Source: an uncultured Bryobacterales bacterium (lineage in GTDB: Bacteria; Acidobacteriota; Terriglobia; Bryobacterales; UBA6623). From it: a DNA stretch of 64,000 bases. Shown here one piece after another: positions 36,570 to 45,080 of this stretch (its first letter is position 1; every line of letters starts with the position of its first letter). The stretch is taken from contig OY282420.1 in the NCBI GenBank assembly GCA_958295955.1, forward strand, positions 2,184,435 through 2,248,434. Direction: 5' to 3'. Below the pieces are notes generated by a model that had not been told where the DNA came from, searched no databases, and worked only from the letters and a program-made list of their open reading frames with translations. The position numbers were made by a program, and so were the translations under genes.

Positions 36570-36893
36570 ATGATTCAATTGACTGAGACCGCCGTATCGA
36601 AAGTACACGAGATTCTGACTCAACAGAATCCGCAGCCGGAAGGTCTGCGCCTGTCGGTGGTGGGCGGCGGCTGTTCGGGTTTCCAATACTCGATGGCCTT
36701 TGAGAACAACCGCTTGCCGCTGGACAAGGTGTACGACTACGCGGGGCTGAAAGTCTTTGTCGATCAGGCCAGCCTGCTCTATCTGGACAATTGCCGCGTG
36801 GACTACGTGGAGACGATGGAGGGCGCGGGCTTCAAGTTCGAAAACCCGAACGTGACCTCCACCTGCGGCTGCGGCAGTTCGTTCAGCGCGTAG
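36570..36893 (+). CDS. erpA: A-type iron-sulfur cluster carrier protein (ErpA/IscA)
   Basis: A-type carriers accept an Fe-S cluster from the scaffold and pass it to target enzymes. The 107-residue protein contains the three invariant cysteines, one in VVGGGCSGFQYSMAF and two in the C-terminal STCGCGSSFSA. The GFQY and STCGCGSSFS forms favour ErpA over IscA. The ATG at 36570 (MIQLTETAV) is chosen from a GGAGG 10 nt upstream and family length; an upstream in-frame ATG at 36543 is inside the -10 box TATGAT. It stands alone, followed by a rho-independent terminator. Confidence 0.93.
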   Translation: MIQLTETAVSKVHEILTQQNPQPEGLRLSVVGGGCSGFQYSMAFENNRLPLDKVYDYAGLKVFVDQASLLYLDNCRVDYVETMEGAGFKFENPNVTSTCGCGSSFSA

Positions 36894-36909
36894 CTTTGCG
36901 GAATTTTCC

Positions 36910-36939
36910 CGGCCTGCCCGGCGGGGCCGTTTTCTTTTT
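36910..36939 (+). terminator. Rho-independent terminator after erpA
   Basis: A GC-rich hairpin, CGGCCTGC with loop CCG and GCGGGGCCG (36910-36929), has one bulge and is followed by TTTTCTTTTT (36930-36939). It lies 17 bp after the erpA stop. It is the clearest intrinsic terminator in the window. Confidence 0.85.
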
Positions 36940-37015
36940 GCAGCGGCGCAGGCAACCCTTGCCGGATATGCGCCCGTCGCAACGCGAGCGGCCGGCTTGC
37001 TAATGTGTATTTGCA

Positions 37016-39925
37016 TTGAGTCGCAGGCAAGATGAACCCGGTGGGTTCGACAGCGTCGAGACGTGGCCGGATACGGGTAACCCCGAACGCCGGAGAGTCG
37101 AGTTCCTCAAATGGAAGGAAGCGGCGCGAAGACTCGACAGGGGCGAAGACAGGGACTTCGCCGAGACGCTCTCCGAATCGGCCGGCGGCAGGGCCATGCT
37201 TGCCTGCGTGTTCGGCGCGAGTCCGTTCCTCAGCAATTGCCTGATCCGCGATCCCGGCTTCTTGCGCCGGCTTTGGCTGGAAGGCCCGGACCGCTGCATG
37301 CAGGAAATTTACGCCGGGGTCGAGGCGCTGCCGGCGGATGCGGACAAAGAAACCGCCGGCAGGATCTTGCGCGAAGCGCGCCGGCGGACGGCGGTCGCCG
37401 TCGCGCTCGCGGACATCGCCGGGCTCTGGGAACTCGAGGCGGTCACCGGCGCATTGTCCCGTCTCGCCGACGCGGCCTGCTCGGCCGCCTTCCGCGTGCT
37501 GCTGACTCGGCTTGCCGACCGGGGCGCCTTCTCCCCCGCGGACCCCAAAAATCCGGAGGAAGGTTCGGGGTTGATTGCCCTCGGTCTTGGCAAGCTCGGC
37601 GGCCGGGAGCTCAATTATTCCTCGGACATCGACCTCGTGCTCCTTTACGACTCGGACCGCGTCCCGGCGCAGAAGCCTTACGAGATGCAATCCCACTTCC
37701 TGCGCCTCGCCCGCTCATTCATCGCGCTCCTTTCCGAGCCCACCGTGCAGGGCATGGCGTTTCGAGTCGACCTGCGGCTCCGCCCGGACCCGCTCTCGAC
37801 GCCGCTCGTGATCTCGACGAATTTCGCCGAGCGCTACTACCAAGAGCGAGGACAAACCTGGGAGCGCGTAGCGTTGATCAAAGCGCGTCCGATTGCCGGC
37901 GACCTGCGCGCGGCAGAGAGGTTTCTCAAGCGGATCTCGTCGTTCGTCTGGAGGCGCGTCCTGGACTTCGCGGCGATGCGCGACCTGCACGACATCAAGA
38001 GGCGCATCGACGCGCAACACGGCAGCGGAGCCATTGGCGCTCGGGGGCATAACCTCAAGCTCGGGCGCGGCGGCATCCGCGAGATCGAGTTCTTCGTTCA
38101 GATTCACCAGTTGATCTGGGGCGGTAAAAACCGCCGACTGCGAAAGATCCCCACCTGCGATTCGCTGCGCGCGCTCACGGCGGCGGGCCATGTCCCCTCC
38201 GAAACGACCGAAAGCCTCATTGCCGCCTACCGATTTCTGCGGCGCGCCGAGCATCGCGTGCAGATGGTCGCGGACAAGCAGACGCATTCGCTGCCGAAGG
38301 ATGCGGCGGAGTACGAGACGCTCGCGCGGTTTCTGGGATACCGGGACGGGCGGACTTTCAGCGGCGATCTCATCGGCTGTCTCCAACAGGTGGAGCTCCA
38401 GTACGAATCGTTTTTCGAATTCCCGTTTCCGGTCAAGACCGCCACCGCGAGCGCATCCCCGGATTTCGCTGAAGAAGGCCATTTGCGCCGCATGGGTTTC
38501 GGCAACCCGGGCGCCGCCGCGCGGGTCGTCGAGAAGTGGCGGGACGGGCGTTGCCCCGCTGCGCGCGCGCCGCGCTCCCGCGAGCTTCTGCAGGCGCTTG
38601 CGTCGCCGCTGGTGATCGCCATGAGCGGAACGACCGACCCTGACTTGGCCATCGAGCGGTTCGACCGCCTGCTCGACAACCTGCCGGACGGCCTCCAAAT
38701 CTTCTCGCTCTTCCAGGCCAACCTCCACGCGATGGAGAGCGCAGCCGAGATCATGGTCTCGGCGCCGGCGGTCAACGACTTGCTCGCGGCGCGCCCGACG
38801 CTCCTCGAAACGCTCGTCGACCCGGGAACGGATGCGGTGGCGCCGGCGCCGGATCTCGCCGCGCACCTGGAACCGGCGGACGGGTATGAAGACTTCCTCG
38901 ACCGGCTCGAAGAATGGGTGGACGGGGCCCGCTTTCGAGTTTGCGTCCGACTTCTTTTCCACAGCCTCGACCCATTGGATGCGCCGCGCCTATTGAGCGG
39001 CATCGCGGATTGCGCCCTCGCGGCGCTGCACGAGCGAGCCGAGACGGAGTTCGCGGCGCGCTTCGGCCGTATCGAGGGGGCGGCTACGGCGCTCGTTGCC
39101 GCCGGCAGCCTCGCAAGCCGGGCGATGACTCTCGCCTCCGAGTTGGAACTCCTGTTTCTCTACGACGCGCCCGAAGATGCCGAGTCCGACGGCCCGGAGA
39201 AACTCCCGGCGCCGATCTATTTCGACCGCTTCCTGACCTGCATGCTGTCCGCTCTCGGCAGCCGGCGTGGACTCAGCGATAGCTATAAGGTTGCGCTGCT
39301 GTTCCCCCGGGACGGAAACGCCGGGCCCTGTGCAGTCGGTCTTGCTGCGTTCGAGCGCCTTCTCTACGCAAGCGCCGGGCCTCGCGAACGCAGGGCCTCG
39401 GCCCGGGCGCGGGCGGTGGTTTGCAGCGGCGCCGGCGCCGCGCGCCTGCAAGAGAGCGTCCGCGGCGTCTCGTTGGAGTCTCTCGCCCCGCAACAACTCC
39501 GCCGCGACCTTGCCGCAGCGGGCGCGCGGATCGCGGAAACGCCGGCGTGCTGCCGCGGAGGTCTCGACGCCATCGAGGCTCTCACCCAATACCTGCTGCT
39601 CTGCGAGGCCCCGGGCGTTCCGGCGGGCGGGACAAACGGAGAGGCGATTGCAGCGCTGGCGAACAGGGGCGCACTATCCGGCGAGGACGCCAAGCGGCTT
39701 CTCGACGCGTGGCAGCTCTGGACGCGGATCCGCGCGCTTCAAGACCTGATCGGCGAGAACACAAGAAACCAAGACGCGCCGGCGAGGCTGAGACCGCTCT
39801 TGCAAAGCGCCGCCGCCGTGGATTCGTTCCAGGCTTTCGAGCCGCGCATGGAGGCCGCGGCCGCCGCCGTCCAAGAGATCTGCGCCCGCGTTCTGCGCAG
39901 GCCGCTGCCGGAACCGCACGACTAA
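37016..39925 (+). CDS. glnE: Glutamine synthetase adenylyl-removase/adenylyltransferase, degenerate C-terminal half
   Basis: GlnE is a two-domain nucleotidyltransferase that controls glutamine synthetase by adding (C-terminal domain) or removing (N-terminal domain) AMP. The 969-residue protein starts at a TTG (37016). The N-terminal active site is intact: LIALGLGKLGGRELNYSSDIDLVLLYD (about residues 182-208), then RVDLRLRPD and the RGGIREIEFFVQ motif. The C-terminal counterpart reads AAGSLASRAMTLASELELLF (about residues 698-717). It has lost GKLGG, and the metal-binding DxD is ExE. The C-terminal half may be catalytically dead, leaving a deadenylase-only or regulatory form. Confidence 0.9.
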   Translation: MSRRQDEPGGFDSVETWPDTGNPERRRVEFLKWKEAARRLDRGEDRDFAETLSESAGGRAMLACVFGASPFLSNCLIRDPGFLRRLWLEGPDRCMQEIYAGVEALPADADKETAGRILREARRRTAVAVALADIAGLWELEAVTGALSRLADAACSAAFRVLLTRLADRGAFSPADPKNPEEGSGLIALGLGKLGGRELNYSSDIDLVLLYDSDRVPAQKPYEMQSHFLRLARSFIALLSEPTVQGMAFRVDLRLRPDPLSTPLVISTNFAERYYQERGQTWERVALIKARPIAGDLRAAERFLKRISSFVWRRVLDFAAMRDLHDIKRRIDAQHGSGAIGARGHNLKLGRGGIREIEFFVQIHQLIWGGKNRRLRKIPTCDSLRALTAAGHVPSETTESLIAAYRFLRRAEHRVQMVADKQTHSLPKDAAEYETLARFLGYRDGRTFSGDLIGCLQQVELQYESFFEFPFPVKTATASASPDFAEEGHLRRMGFGNPGAAARVVEKWRDGRCPAARAPRSRELLQALASPLVIAMSGTTDPDLAIERFDRLLDNLPDGLQIFSLFQANLHAMESAAEIMVSAPAVNDLLAARPTLLETLVDPGTDAVAPAPDLAAHLEPADGYEDFLDRLEEWVDGARFRVCVRLLFHSLDPLDAPRLLSGIADCALAALHERAETEFAARFGRIEGAATALVAAGSLASRAMTLASELELLFLYDAPEDAESDGPEKLPAPIYFDRFLTCMLSALGSRRGLSDSYKVALLFPRDGNAGPCAVGLAAFERLLYASAGPRERRASARARAVVCSGAGAARLQESVRGVSLESLAPQQLRRDLAAAGARIAETPACCRGGLDAIEALTQYLLLCEAPGVPAGGTNGEAIAALANRGALSGEDAKRLLDAWQLWTRIRALQDLIGENTRNQDAPARLRPLLQSAAAVDSFQAFEPRMEAAAAAVQEICARVLRRPLPEPHD

Positions 39926-40023
39926 AGCCTGCCGCAAAATCGTATTCCGCGGGACTCAATCCATGAAGCGGGAAGCGGATGTGCTGAAAATAGAAAGAGG
40001 CGTTCGTATAGCCCGCCAAGGTC

Positions 40024-41976
40024 ATGATGCGGACTTGCAATTTCGAGACGGCTTCTCGCCGCCTCCGGTGCGGCTGTCTTGACCGTAAGAAAGCCCCGGC
40101 GGCGCTTTTTCTCGCCGCGGCGCTGCCCGCCCTCCCTGCGTTCGCGCAGCCGGGTCCCGGACGGCAGGCCGACGGCAGTTCGATCCTGCCCACTGGGCAG
40201 CGCATTACGCCGTCCGGCACGCAAGTGGCGCTGCGCAGCCTGCCGATGTCGTTGGAGGTCTCCCGCGACGGCAGGCATCTGCTCGTGCTCGAGGCCGGCT
40301 ACGAGCCCCCCTCGGTTAGCGTGATCGACCTCGCCGCCCGCCGGCTTGTCCAGCGCCTTGAATTGCCCGACGCTTGGCTCGGACTGACGCTCAACCGCCG
40401 CGGCGACAAAGTGTATGTCGGCGGCGGCGCGCGGGGCAGCGTTTTCGAGCTCTCGTTCGTCGAGGGGCGCCTGCAACGGGAACGCGAGTTCCCCCTCCTG
40501 CCCGGCGATGCCGGCGGCAGGCCGACCCTGATCGGCGACGTTCGCTTCGACCCCGACGATCGACTGCTCTACGCCGCCGACGTGCCGGCCGGCGTCGTCG
40601 CCGTAATCAATACGCAATCCGGCCTCGTGCTCGGCGATTTCAAGACCGGCGCCGCGCCGTACCGCATGCGCCTCGCGCCCGACGGCAAGCATCTGCTGAT
40701 CAGCCACTGGGCGGAAGCCTCGGTCGGCTTGTACCGCCTCGCGGACCGCCGGCTGGTCGAGCGCATCCCCGTCGGCGAGCGCCCGACGGACCTGATCGTC
40801 GCGCCGGGCGCGGTCGAAGTGCTCGATCCGCAAGCCCCCGACGACGAAGCGCGCAGCTATCCCGCCCGGTTGCTCGTTGCCTGCGCCTATACGGACAGCG
40901 TCTGGTCGCTGGGCATCACCGCCGAAAACCGGTTCGAGCTGATCCAGGTCGTGCCGGTCGCTCCGGGTCCGGCGTCGCCGGTCGGGTCGCTCCCGACGGC
41001 GCTCGGCCTGGGGGCGAACGGCGAGCTGTATATCGTGAACTCGGGCAACAACAGCATCGTTGCCGCCGATCTCTCCGCGGCGTTGATCGCAGTGGTCGGC
41101 GCCTTGCCGACAGGTTGGTTTCCGACCGCCGCGGCGGGATTGCCCGACGGCGGAGTCGCCTACTTGAGCGGCAAGGGCGATACTGAAAACGGCGGACTCG
41201 CCGGCATTCTGCCCGCGCTCAACTCCGAGCAGATCGGCTACCTGACGGCCGCGGCCGTGCGCAATCTGCCCGCGGCGGCGGAGGCGCTTCCCGCCGTCCC
41301 CGGCGCGGTCAAGCACGTTGTGCTGATCTTTACCGACGCGCGCGGCGCGGCATGGCGGCGCATCCGCGAGCGGTTTACCTACTTGGCGGGATTCGCCGCC
41401 GCGGGCCGCGACGAATGGGCGCAACTGGCTTGGCTGAGCAGCGCGCACGAAACGGATTTCTTCGTCAAGCTCGGCCCGGCCGCAGCGGCGCGGCGCTTGC
41501 CCTTCGAGCAGCTCGGCGCGATTCCGCGGGCGGCCGCCCCCGCGGCGGGCACGCTGTGGTCGAACGCCGCAGACGCCGGGCTTTCGACGGCGGTTTACGG
41601 TCTTTCCGGCGGGCGCAGCGTCGAGGAACTATTGGCCGCGGCCGCCGAGCGCCCGCCGACCCTTACCGTCGTTCGCCTGCGCGGCCCGGCCGCCGAGCAG
41701 GACCGCCGGCTCGGCGCGCTGCTCGAAGCTTTCGAACGCACGGCGGCGTTCGCCGAAACGGCCGTCTTCGCGGTTCCCCTCGCGCCGCGCCTCAAGGGCG
41801 CCGTTGTCGCCGGCGGCCCGGCCCGCCGCGGGGCAACGATCGAAAAGTTCGTCTCGACGCCGTCGCTGGTGCGCAGCGTCGAGTGGCTGCTCGGACTCAA
41901 TCCGTTGACCCAGTTCGACAGCGCGGCGCCGATTGTACGCGGGCTGTTTCCAACCGGGGCCGAGTCCGCGCCGTAG
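40024..41976 (+). CDS. Secreted YncE-like beta-propeller with degenerate phosphoesterase domain
   Basis: The 650-residue protein has a signal peptide ending near LPAFAQ. Residues about 50-400 form a YncE/SMP-30-like seven-bladed propeller with repeated blade motifs such as VSRDGRHLLVLEAG, LNRRGDKVYVGGG, and GANGELYIVNSGNN. The C-terminal about 230 residues align in position with the alkaline-phosphatase/phosphoesterase half of bifunctional YncE proteins (KHVVLIFTDARG). The usual NRTYDQ active-site segment is missing, and the domain is short, so it is probably not a phosphatase. Several in-frame starts are possible; the ATG pair at 40024/40027 is used. It follows glnE by about 98 bp. Confidence 0.78.
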   Translation: MMRTCNFETASRRLRCGCLDRKKAPAALFLAAALPALPAFAQPGPGRQADGSSILPTGQRITPSGTQVALRSLPMSLEVSRDGRHLLVLEAGYEPPSVSVIDLAARRLVQRLELPDAWLGLTLNRRGDKVYVGGGARGSVFELSFVEGRLQREREFPLLPGDAGGRPTLIGDVRFDPDDRLLYAADVPAGVVAVINTQSGLVLGDFKTGAAPYRMRLAPDGKHLLISHWAEASVGLYRLADRRLVERIPVGERPTDLIVAPGAVEVLDPQAPDDEARSYPARLLVACAYTDSVWSLGITAENRFELIQVVPVAPGPASPVGSLPTALGLGANGELYIVNSGNNSIVAADLSAALIAVVGALPTGWFPTAAAGLPDGGVAYLSGKGDTENGGLAGILPALNSEQIGYLTAAAVRNLPAAAEALPAVPGAVKHVVLIFTDARGAAWRRIRERFTYLAGFAAAGRDEWAQLAWLSSAHETDFFVKLGPAAAARRLPFEQLGAIPRAAAPAAGTLWSNAADAGLSTAVYGLSGGRSVEELLAAAAERPPTLTVVRLRGPAAEQDRRLGALLEAFERTAAFAETAVFAVPLAPRLKGAVVAGGPARRGATIEKFVSTPSLVRSVEWLLGLNPLTQFDSAAPIVRGLFPTGAESAP

Positions 41977-42023
41977 AGGCGCTGCGGCGCCCGCGGGCAG
42001 CCGCAGCGAGCAGTGAACACGTT

Positions 42024-43388
42024 TCAATCGGACGTTCCGTCGTCCCAGAGATACGCCGTGCCTGCTCCGTCGTCCCCTTGCCAGCCGTAGAACAGCAAGC
42101 GGCCGCGCGCAATGCCGCCGCCGGCGGTTCCGACGAACTGCATGTTCTGATAGCGGCGCTTGCGGACGGGCGTAAGATCGCGCCCCCGCCGCCACGTCGC
42201 GCCGCCGTCCGACGACAGCCACTCTTCGACGGCCCCGCCCCAGCCGTAGGCGCTGCGCGTGCTGCCCGGAGCGATACTCTCCCCCTCGCCGGTAATCAGG
42301 AATGCGTGGAAAACGCCGTCGCCGCCGCGGTCGAGATGACTCGAATTGAAAGGATGCGGCGCCGCCGCGATCGGCGTCTTCACCCAGCGGCCGGCGTCGC
42401 GGCGCACGAAATAAAACTTGCCCTTGTAAGGCGTATCGCCCGAGATGGGCAGGGTGAAGTAGGGGTTGTCGTCCTCGTCGAGATAAATCGACGGGCCGAC
42501 GGCTGCGACGCGTTCCTGCGTGTCCCAGACGAGGCAATCGCGGTCGGCAACGCCTTTGTTCACGGGAGCTTGCAATTCCTTGCCGTCGATGTTGAAGACG
42601 CGCCCGGTTGGCAGATCGACCTGCAGATAGTAGAGATTGTGCCGCCGGCGGTGATCGTGCAGGACTCTCCCGTAACGGGCGTTGGGGTGCTCTTCTTCCA
42701 TCTTCCAGATGAAAGCCACGTGAAGCGTCCTGCCGTCGCGGCTGACGCGGCTCGTGTTGTACGAACCCGCGTGCGCGGCCATGAATCCGTCTTGCGGATG
42801 CGCGTTCATGTCGATCAGCGCCGCCGGAGGACCGCTCCAACTTTCGCCGCCGCGCTCGCCGATGCGGTACTTCCACGACCCGAGATGCCCCCAGTGGCGG
42901 AAGTAGATCAGCGTTTTCCCGTCGTATATCCGGTGCGCCTTGGGGTAGGAAAGGTTCTCGAAGATGCGCGGGCCGAGCGTCCATTCGGTAAGGCGGCCGG
43001 GCTTCTTGGCGATGAGGTGCATGCCGGGCGTGCTGTGGCAGCCGAAGAGCGTGTGCAGGCGGCCGCGGCCGTCAACCCATACGATCGGAGCAAAGTGATG
43101 GTCGCGGCGGTATTTATCCGTATCCGCTTGGTCCAAGCGGCCCGTCAAGAGCATGTGGGGGTCGGAAAGCTGCTTTGAGGCGTTGTCGTAGGAGCGGATG
43201 TAGGGCAGGCCCTCGGCGCCGCGCCAAACCATGTACGTCGCGCCGTCGTGCTCGACCGCCTGCGGGTACATGCGGTTGTCGTAGAGCATCTTGAGCCCGC
43301 CGTTGGCGGCAAAGGGTATCGGCTGCGCGAAACCGGCGCAGGCGAGTGCGCTCAACAACGCGGCGCTCTTGCAGATGTTTCCCTTCAT
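42024..43388 (-). CDS. Secreted BNR_4-type beta-propeller protein
   Basis: The 454-residue protein has a signal peptide (SAALLSALACAGFAQP). The rest is a beta propeller of the BNR_4 group, seen in polysaccharide-lyase-like and sialidase-like proteins. Characteristic segments are MVWRGAEGLPYIRSYDNASK, DHHFAPIVWVDGRGRLHTLFGCH, SYPKAHRIYDGKTLIYFRHW, HVAFIWKMEEEHPNARYG, and an Asp-box-like WLSSDGGATWRRG. It may be a polysaccharide lyase or a sugar-binding protein; catalytic residues cannot be assigned from the sequence alone. It is convergent with the YncE-like gene. Confidence 0.82.
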   Translation of the reverse strand: MKGNICKSAALLSALACAGFAQPIPFAANGGLKMLYDNRMYPQAVEHDGATYMVWRGAEGLPYIRSYDNASKQLSDPHMLLTGRLDQADTDKYRRDHHFAPIVWVDGRGRLHTLFGCHSTPGMHLIAKKPGRLTEWTLGPRIFENLSYPKAHRIYDGKTLIYFRHWGHLGSWKYRIGERGGESWSGPPAALIDMNAHPQDGFMAAHAGSYNTSRVSRDGRTLHVAFIWKMEEEHPNARYGRVLHDHRRRHNLYYLQVDLPTGRVFNIDGKELQAPVNKGVADRDCLVWDTQERVAAVGPSIYLDEDDNPYFTLPISGDTPYKGKFYFVRRDAGRWVKTPIAAAPHPFNSSHLDRGGDGVFHAFLITGEGESIAPGSTRSAYGWGGAVEEWLSSDGGATWRRGRDLTPVRKRRYQNMQFVGTAGGGIARGRLLFYGWQGDDGAGTAYLWDDGTSD

Positions 43389-43449
43389 GCGCTTTGCCTC
43401 CCCGCCGGCCGGCGCAAGGTTGCGGCGAGTGGCAGGCTCGGGGCGTATT

Positions 43450-43665
43450 TTAGCGAATCAGCATCTTGCGCACGGCGACGAGCACGCGGTACTTGAACTT
43501 CAAGTATGCAAGTTGAATGCGCAAACCGTACGACGTACACAGAAGAACAAAGTACTCGCACAGGATGTCGATGAGAAGCCGGAATCTTTCCAGGGAAAAA
43601 TATGCCGTAATGAACATGAAAAAAGCCGTGGCGAAAAGCAGCATAAAAAAGTATTCGGGGGCCAT
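43450..43665 (-). CDS. Small single-span membrane protein
   Basis: This 71-residue protein has an N-terminal membrane helix (PEYFFMLLFATAFFMFITAY) followed by an amphipathic, aromatic stretch (RLLIDILCEYFVLLCTSYG) and a basic C-terminus (KYRVLVAVRKMLIR). The ATG at 43665 follows GGAGAAAGG, a plausible ribosome site. The hydrophobic, AT-richer composition in an otherwise GC-rich region supports a real gene. No family was recognized. It is transcribed divergently from the alpha-hydroxy-acid oxidase gene and ends 61 bp upstream of the BNR gene start. Confidence 0.65.
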   Translation of the reverse strand: MAPEYFFMLLFATAFFMFITAYFSLERFRLLIDILCEYFVLLCTSYGLRIQLAYLKFKYRVLVAVRKMLIR

Positions 43666-43874
43666 TGCCTTTCTCCGTTCCTTGCGCCGCCGGCGATTTC
43701 GAGCGGACGCTGCCCGCATCCCACCCGGCGCGCCGCCGCCGCCGTTCGCGCCGCCGCTACTGCAATTGTAGGCGAGTCGCCGGCGGGCGTCGGGACAAGC
43801 CCGCCGGCGTTTCCGCGCGCTACAATCGTGCTCGTCGCCCCCCGCGCGCCGCCGTAGGCGCCGAAGGAGAGGTT

Positions 43875-45080
43875 TTGCGCGAACGCCCTGCAGGAAAAAT
43901 CGAGCAATCCTGGCGGCGAAGCCCATCGCGCCGCGCCGCCCTCGGCAGCCTGGCCGGCTTTCTGCTCGGCAGCCCCGATCTTTTTGCCCAGCAGGACCCG
44001 TTCCGCGATCACAGCCGCGTGCCCGGCCTCGATGAACTGCTGACCGCCTTCGATTTCGAAGAGGTCGCCTACGCCAAGCTGCCGCGCGCGGCGTACAACT
44101 ACACGGCGCACGGGGGGGCCGGAGAATTTACGGTTCGCCGCAACCGCGAGGCTTTCCAGTGGGCCGCTATCAGGCCGAAGTCTTCGGCAAAGGCCGCGGT
44201 CGTCGACGCCTCGACCGAAGTCCTGGGGACCAAGATGCAGTTTCCGATCATGGCGGCGCCTTCGGCGGCGCACGTCGCGCTGCATCCTTCGAAGGAGTTG
44301 GGCTCCTACAGCGGCTGCACGGCGGCCGCCGGAACCCCGATGATCGTCAGTTACGCTACGAGCACGCCGTTCGAAGAAATCGCCGCGGCCGGGGGCGGCC
44401 CGCTCTGGTATCAGCTTTACCCGCGCGAGAAGCTCGAGGACAACCGCCCGCGTCTGGAGCGGGCGCAAGCCGCCGGCTGCAAAGCCGTCGTCGTCACCAT
44501 CGACCAACAGGCCGCTTACTACGACCGTTCGGCGCATGACCGGAACCTGTCGAGCCGCAGGCGGCGCCCGAGCGTCCGCCCCGGCGTGAAGCCGCAGAAC
44601 CCCTACCGTTTCACCTCGACGCGGCTCTGGTACGAATGGAAGCTCTTTGACGGCCTGCGGCCGATGGTGCGGACGCCGCTGTTGGCGAAGGGCATTCTGA
44701 CGCCCGAAGACGCGCTGCTGTGCATCGAGCACGGACTCGACGGCATCGTCGTCTCCAACCACGGCGGCCGCGGTCTCGATTACTCGCCGTCGTCGCTCGA
44801 GGTCTTGCCCGAAATCGTCGATGCCGTCGGCGGACGCATACCGGTGTTGATCGACAGCGGATTCCGGCGCGGCGGCGACGTCCTCAAAGCGCTGGCTCTG
44901 GGCGCGAAGGCGGTTTGTCTGGGAAGAGTTCCGCGCTGGGGCCTGGCGTCTTTCGGCGCGGCCGGGGTTCAGCGGGCGCTCGAAATCGTGCAGGCCGAAT
45001 TGGTTCTGGCCATGAAGCAGGCCGGCTGCCCGACGTTGGCGGCGGCCGACCGCAGCTTGGTGAGGCTCGATCTGCCATGA
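43875..45080 (+). CDS. FMN-dependent alpha-hydroxy-acid oxidase/dehydrogenase
   Basis: This family oxidizes L-2-hydroxy acids such as lactate or glycolate. The 401-residue protein shows the FMN-oxidase motifs: LPRAAYNYTAHGG (active-site Tyr), FPIMAAPSAAHVALHP, LWYQLYPRE (second Tyr), TIDQQAAYYDR, the Lys in LLAKGIL, the catalytic His/Arg SNHGGRGLDYSPSSLEVLPEIV, and DSGFRRGGDVLKALALGA. A TTG at 43875 with AAGGAG 5 nt upstream is the likely start; an N-terminal SRRAALGSLAGFLLG suggests Tat export. TACAAT at about 43821 is a possible -10. Its stop overlaps the ATG of the next gene. Confidence 0.9.
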   Translation: MRERPAGKIEQSWRRSPSRRAALGSLAGFLLGSPDLFAQQDPFRDHSRVPGLDELLTAFDFEEVAYAKLPRAAYNYTAHGGAGEFTVRRNREAFQWAAIRPKSSAKAAVVDASTEVLGTKMQFPIMAAPSAAHVALHPSKELGSYSGCTAAAGTPMIVSYATSTPFEEIAAAGGGPLWYQLYPREKLEDNRPRLERAQAAGCKAVVVTIDQQAAYYDRSAHDRNLSSRRRRPSVRPGVKPQNPYRFTSTRLWYEWKLFDGLRPMVRTPLLAKGILTPEDALLCIEHGLDGIVVSNHGGRGLDYSPSSLEVLPEIVDAVGGRIPVLIDSGFRRGGDVLKALALGAKAVCLGRVPRWGLASFGAAGVQRALEIVQAELVLAMKQAGCPTLAAADRSLVRLDLP

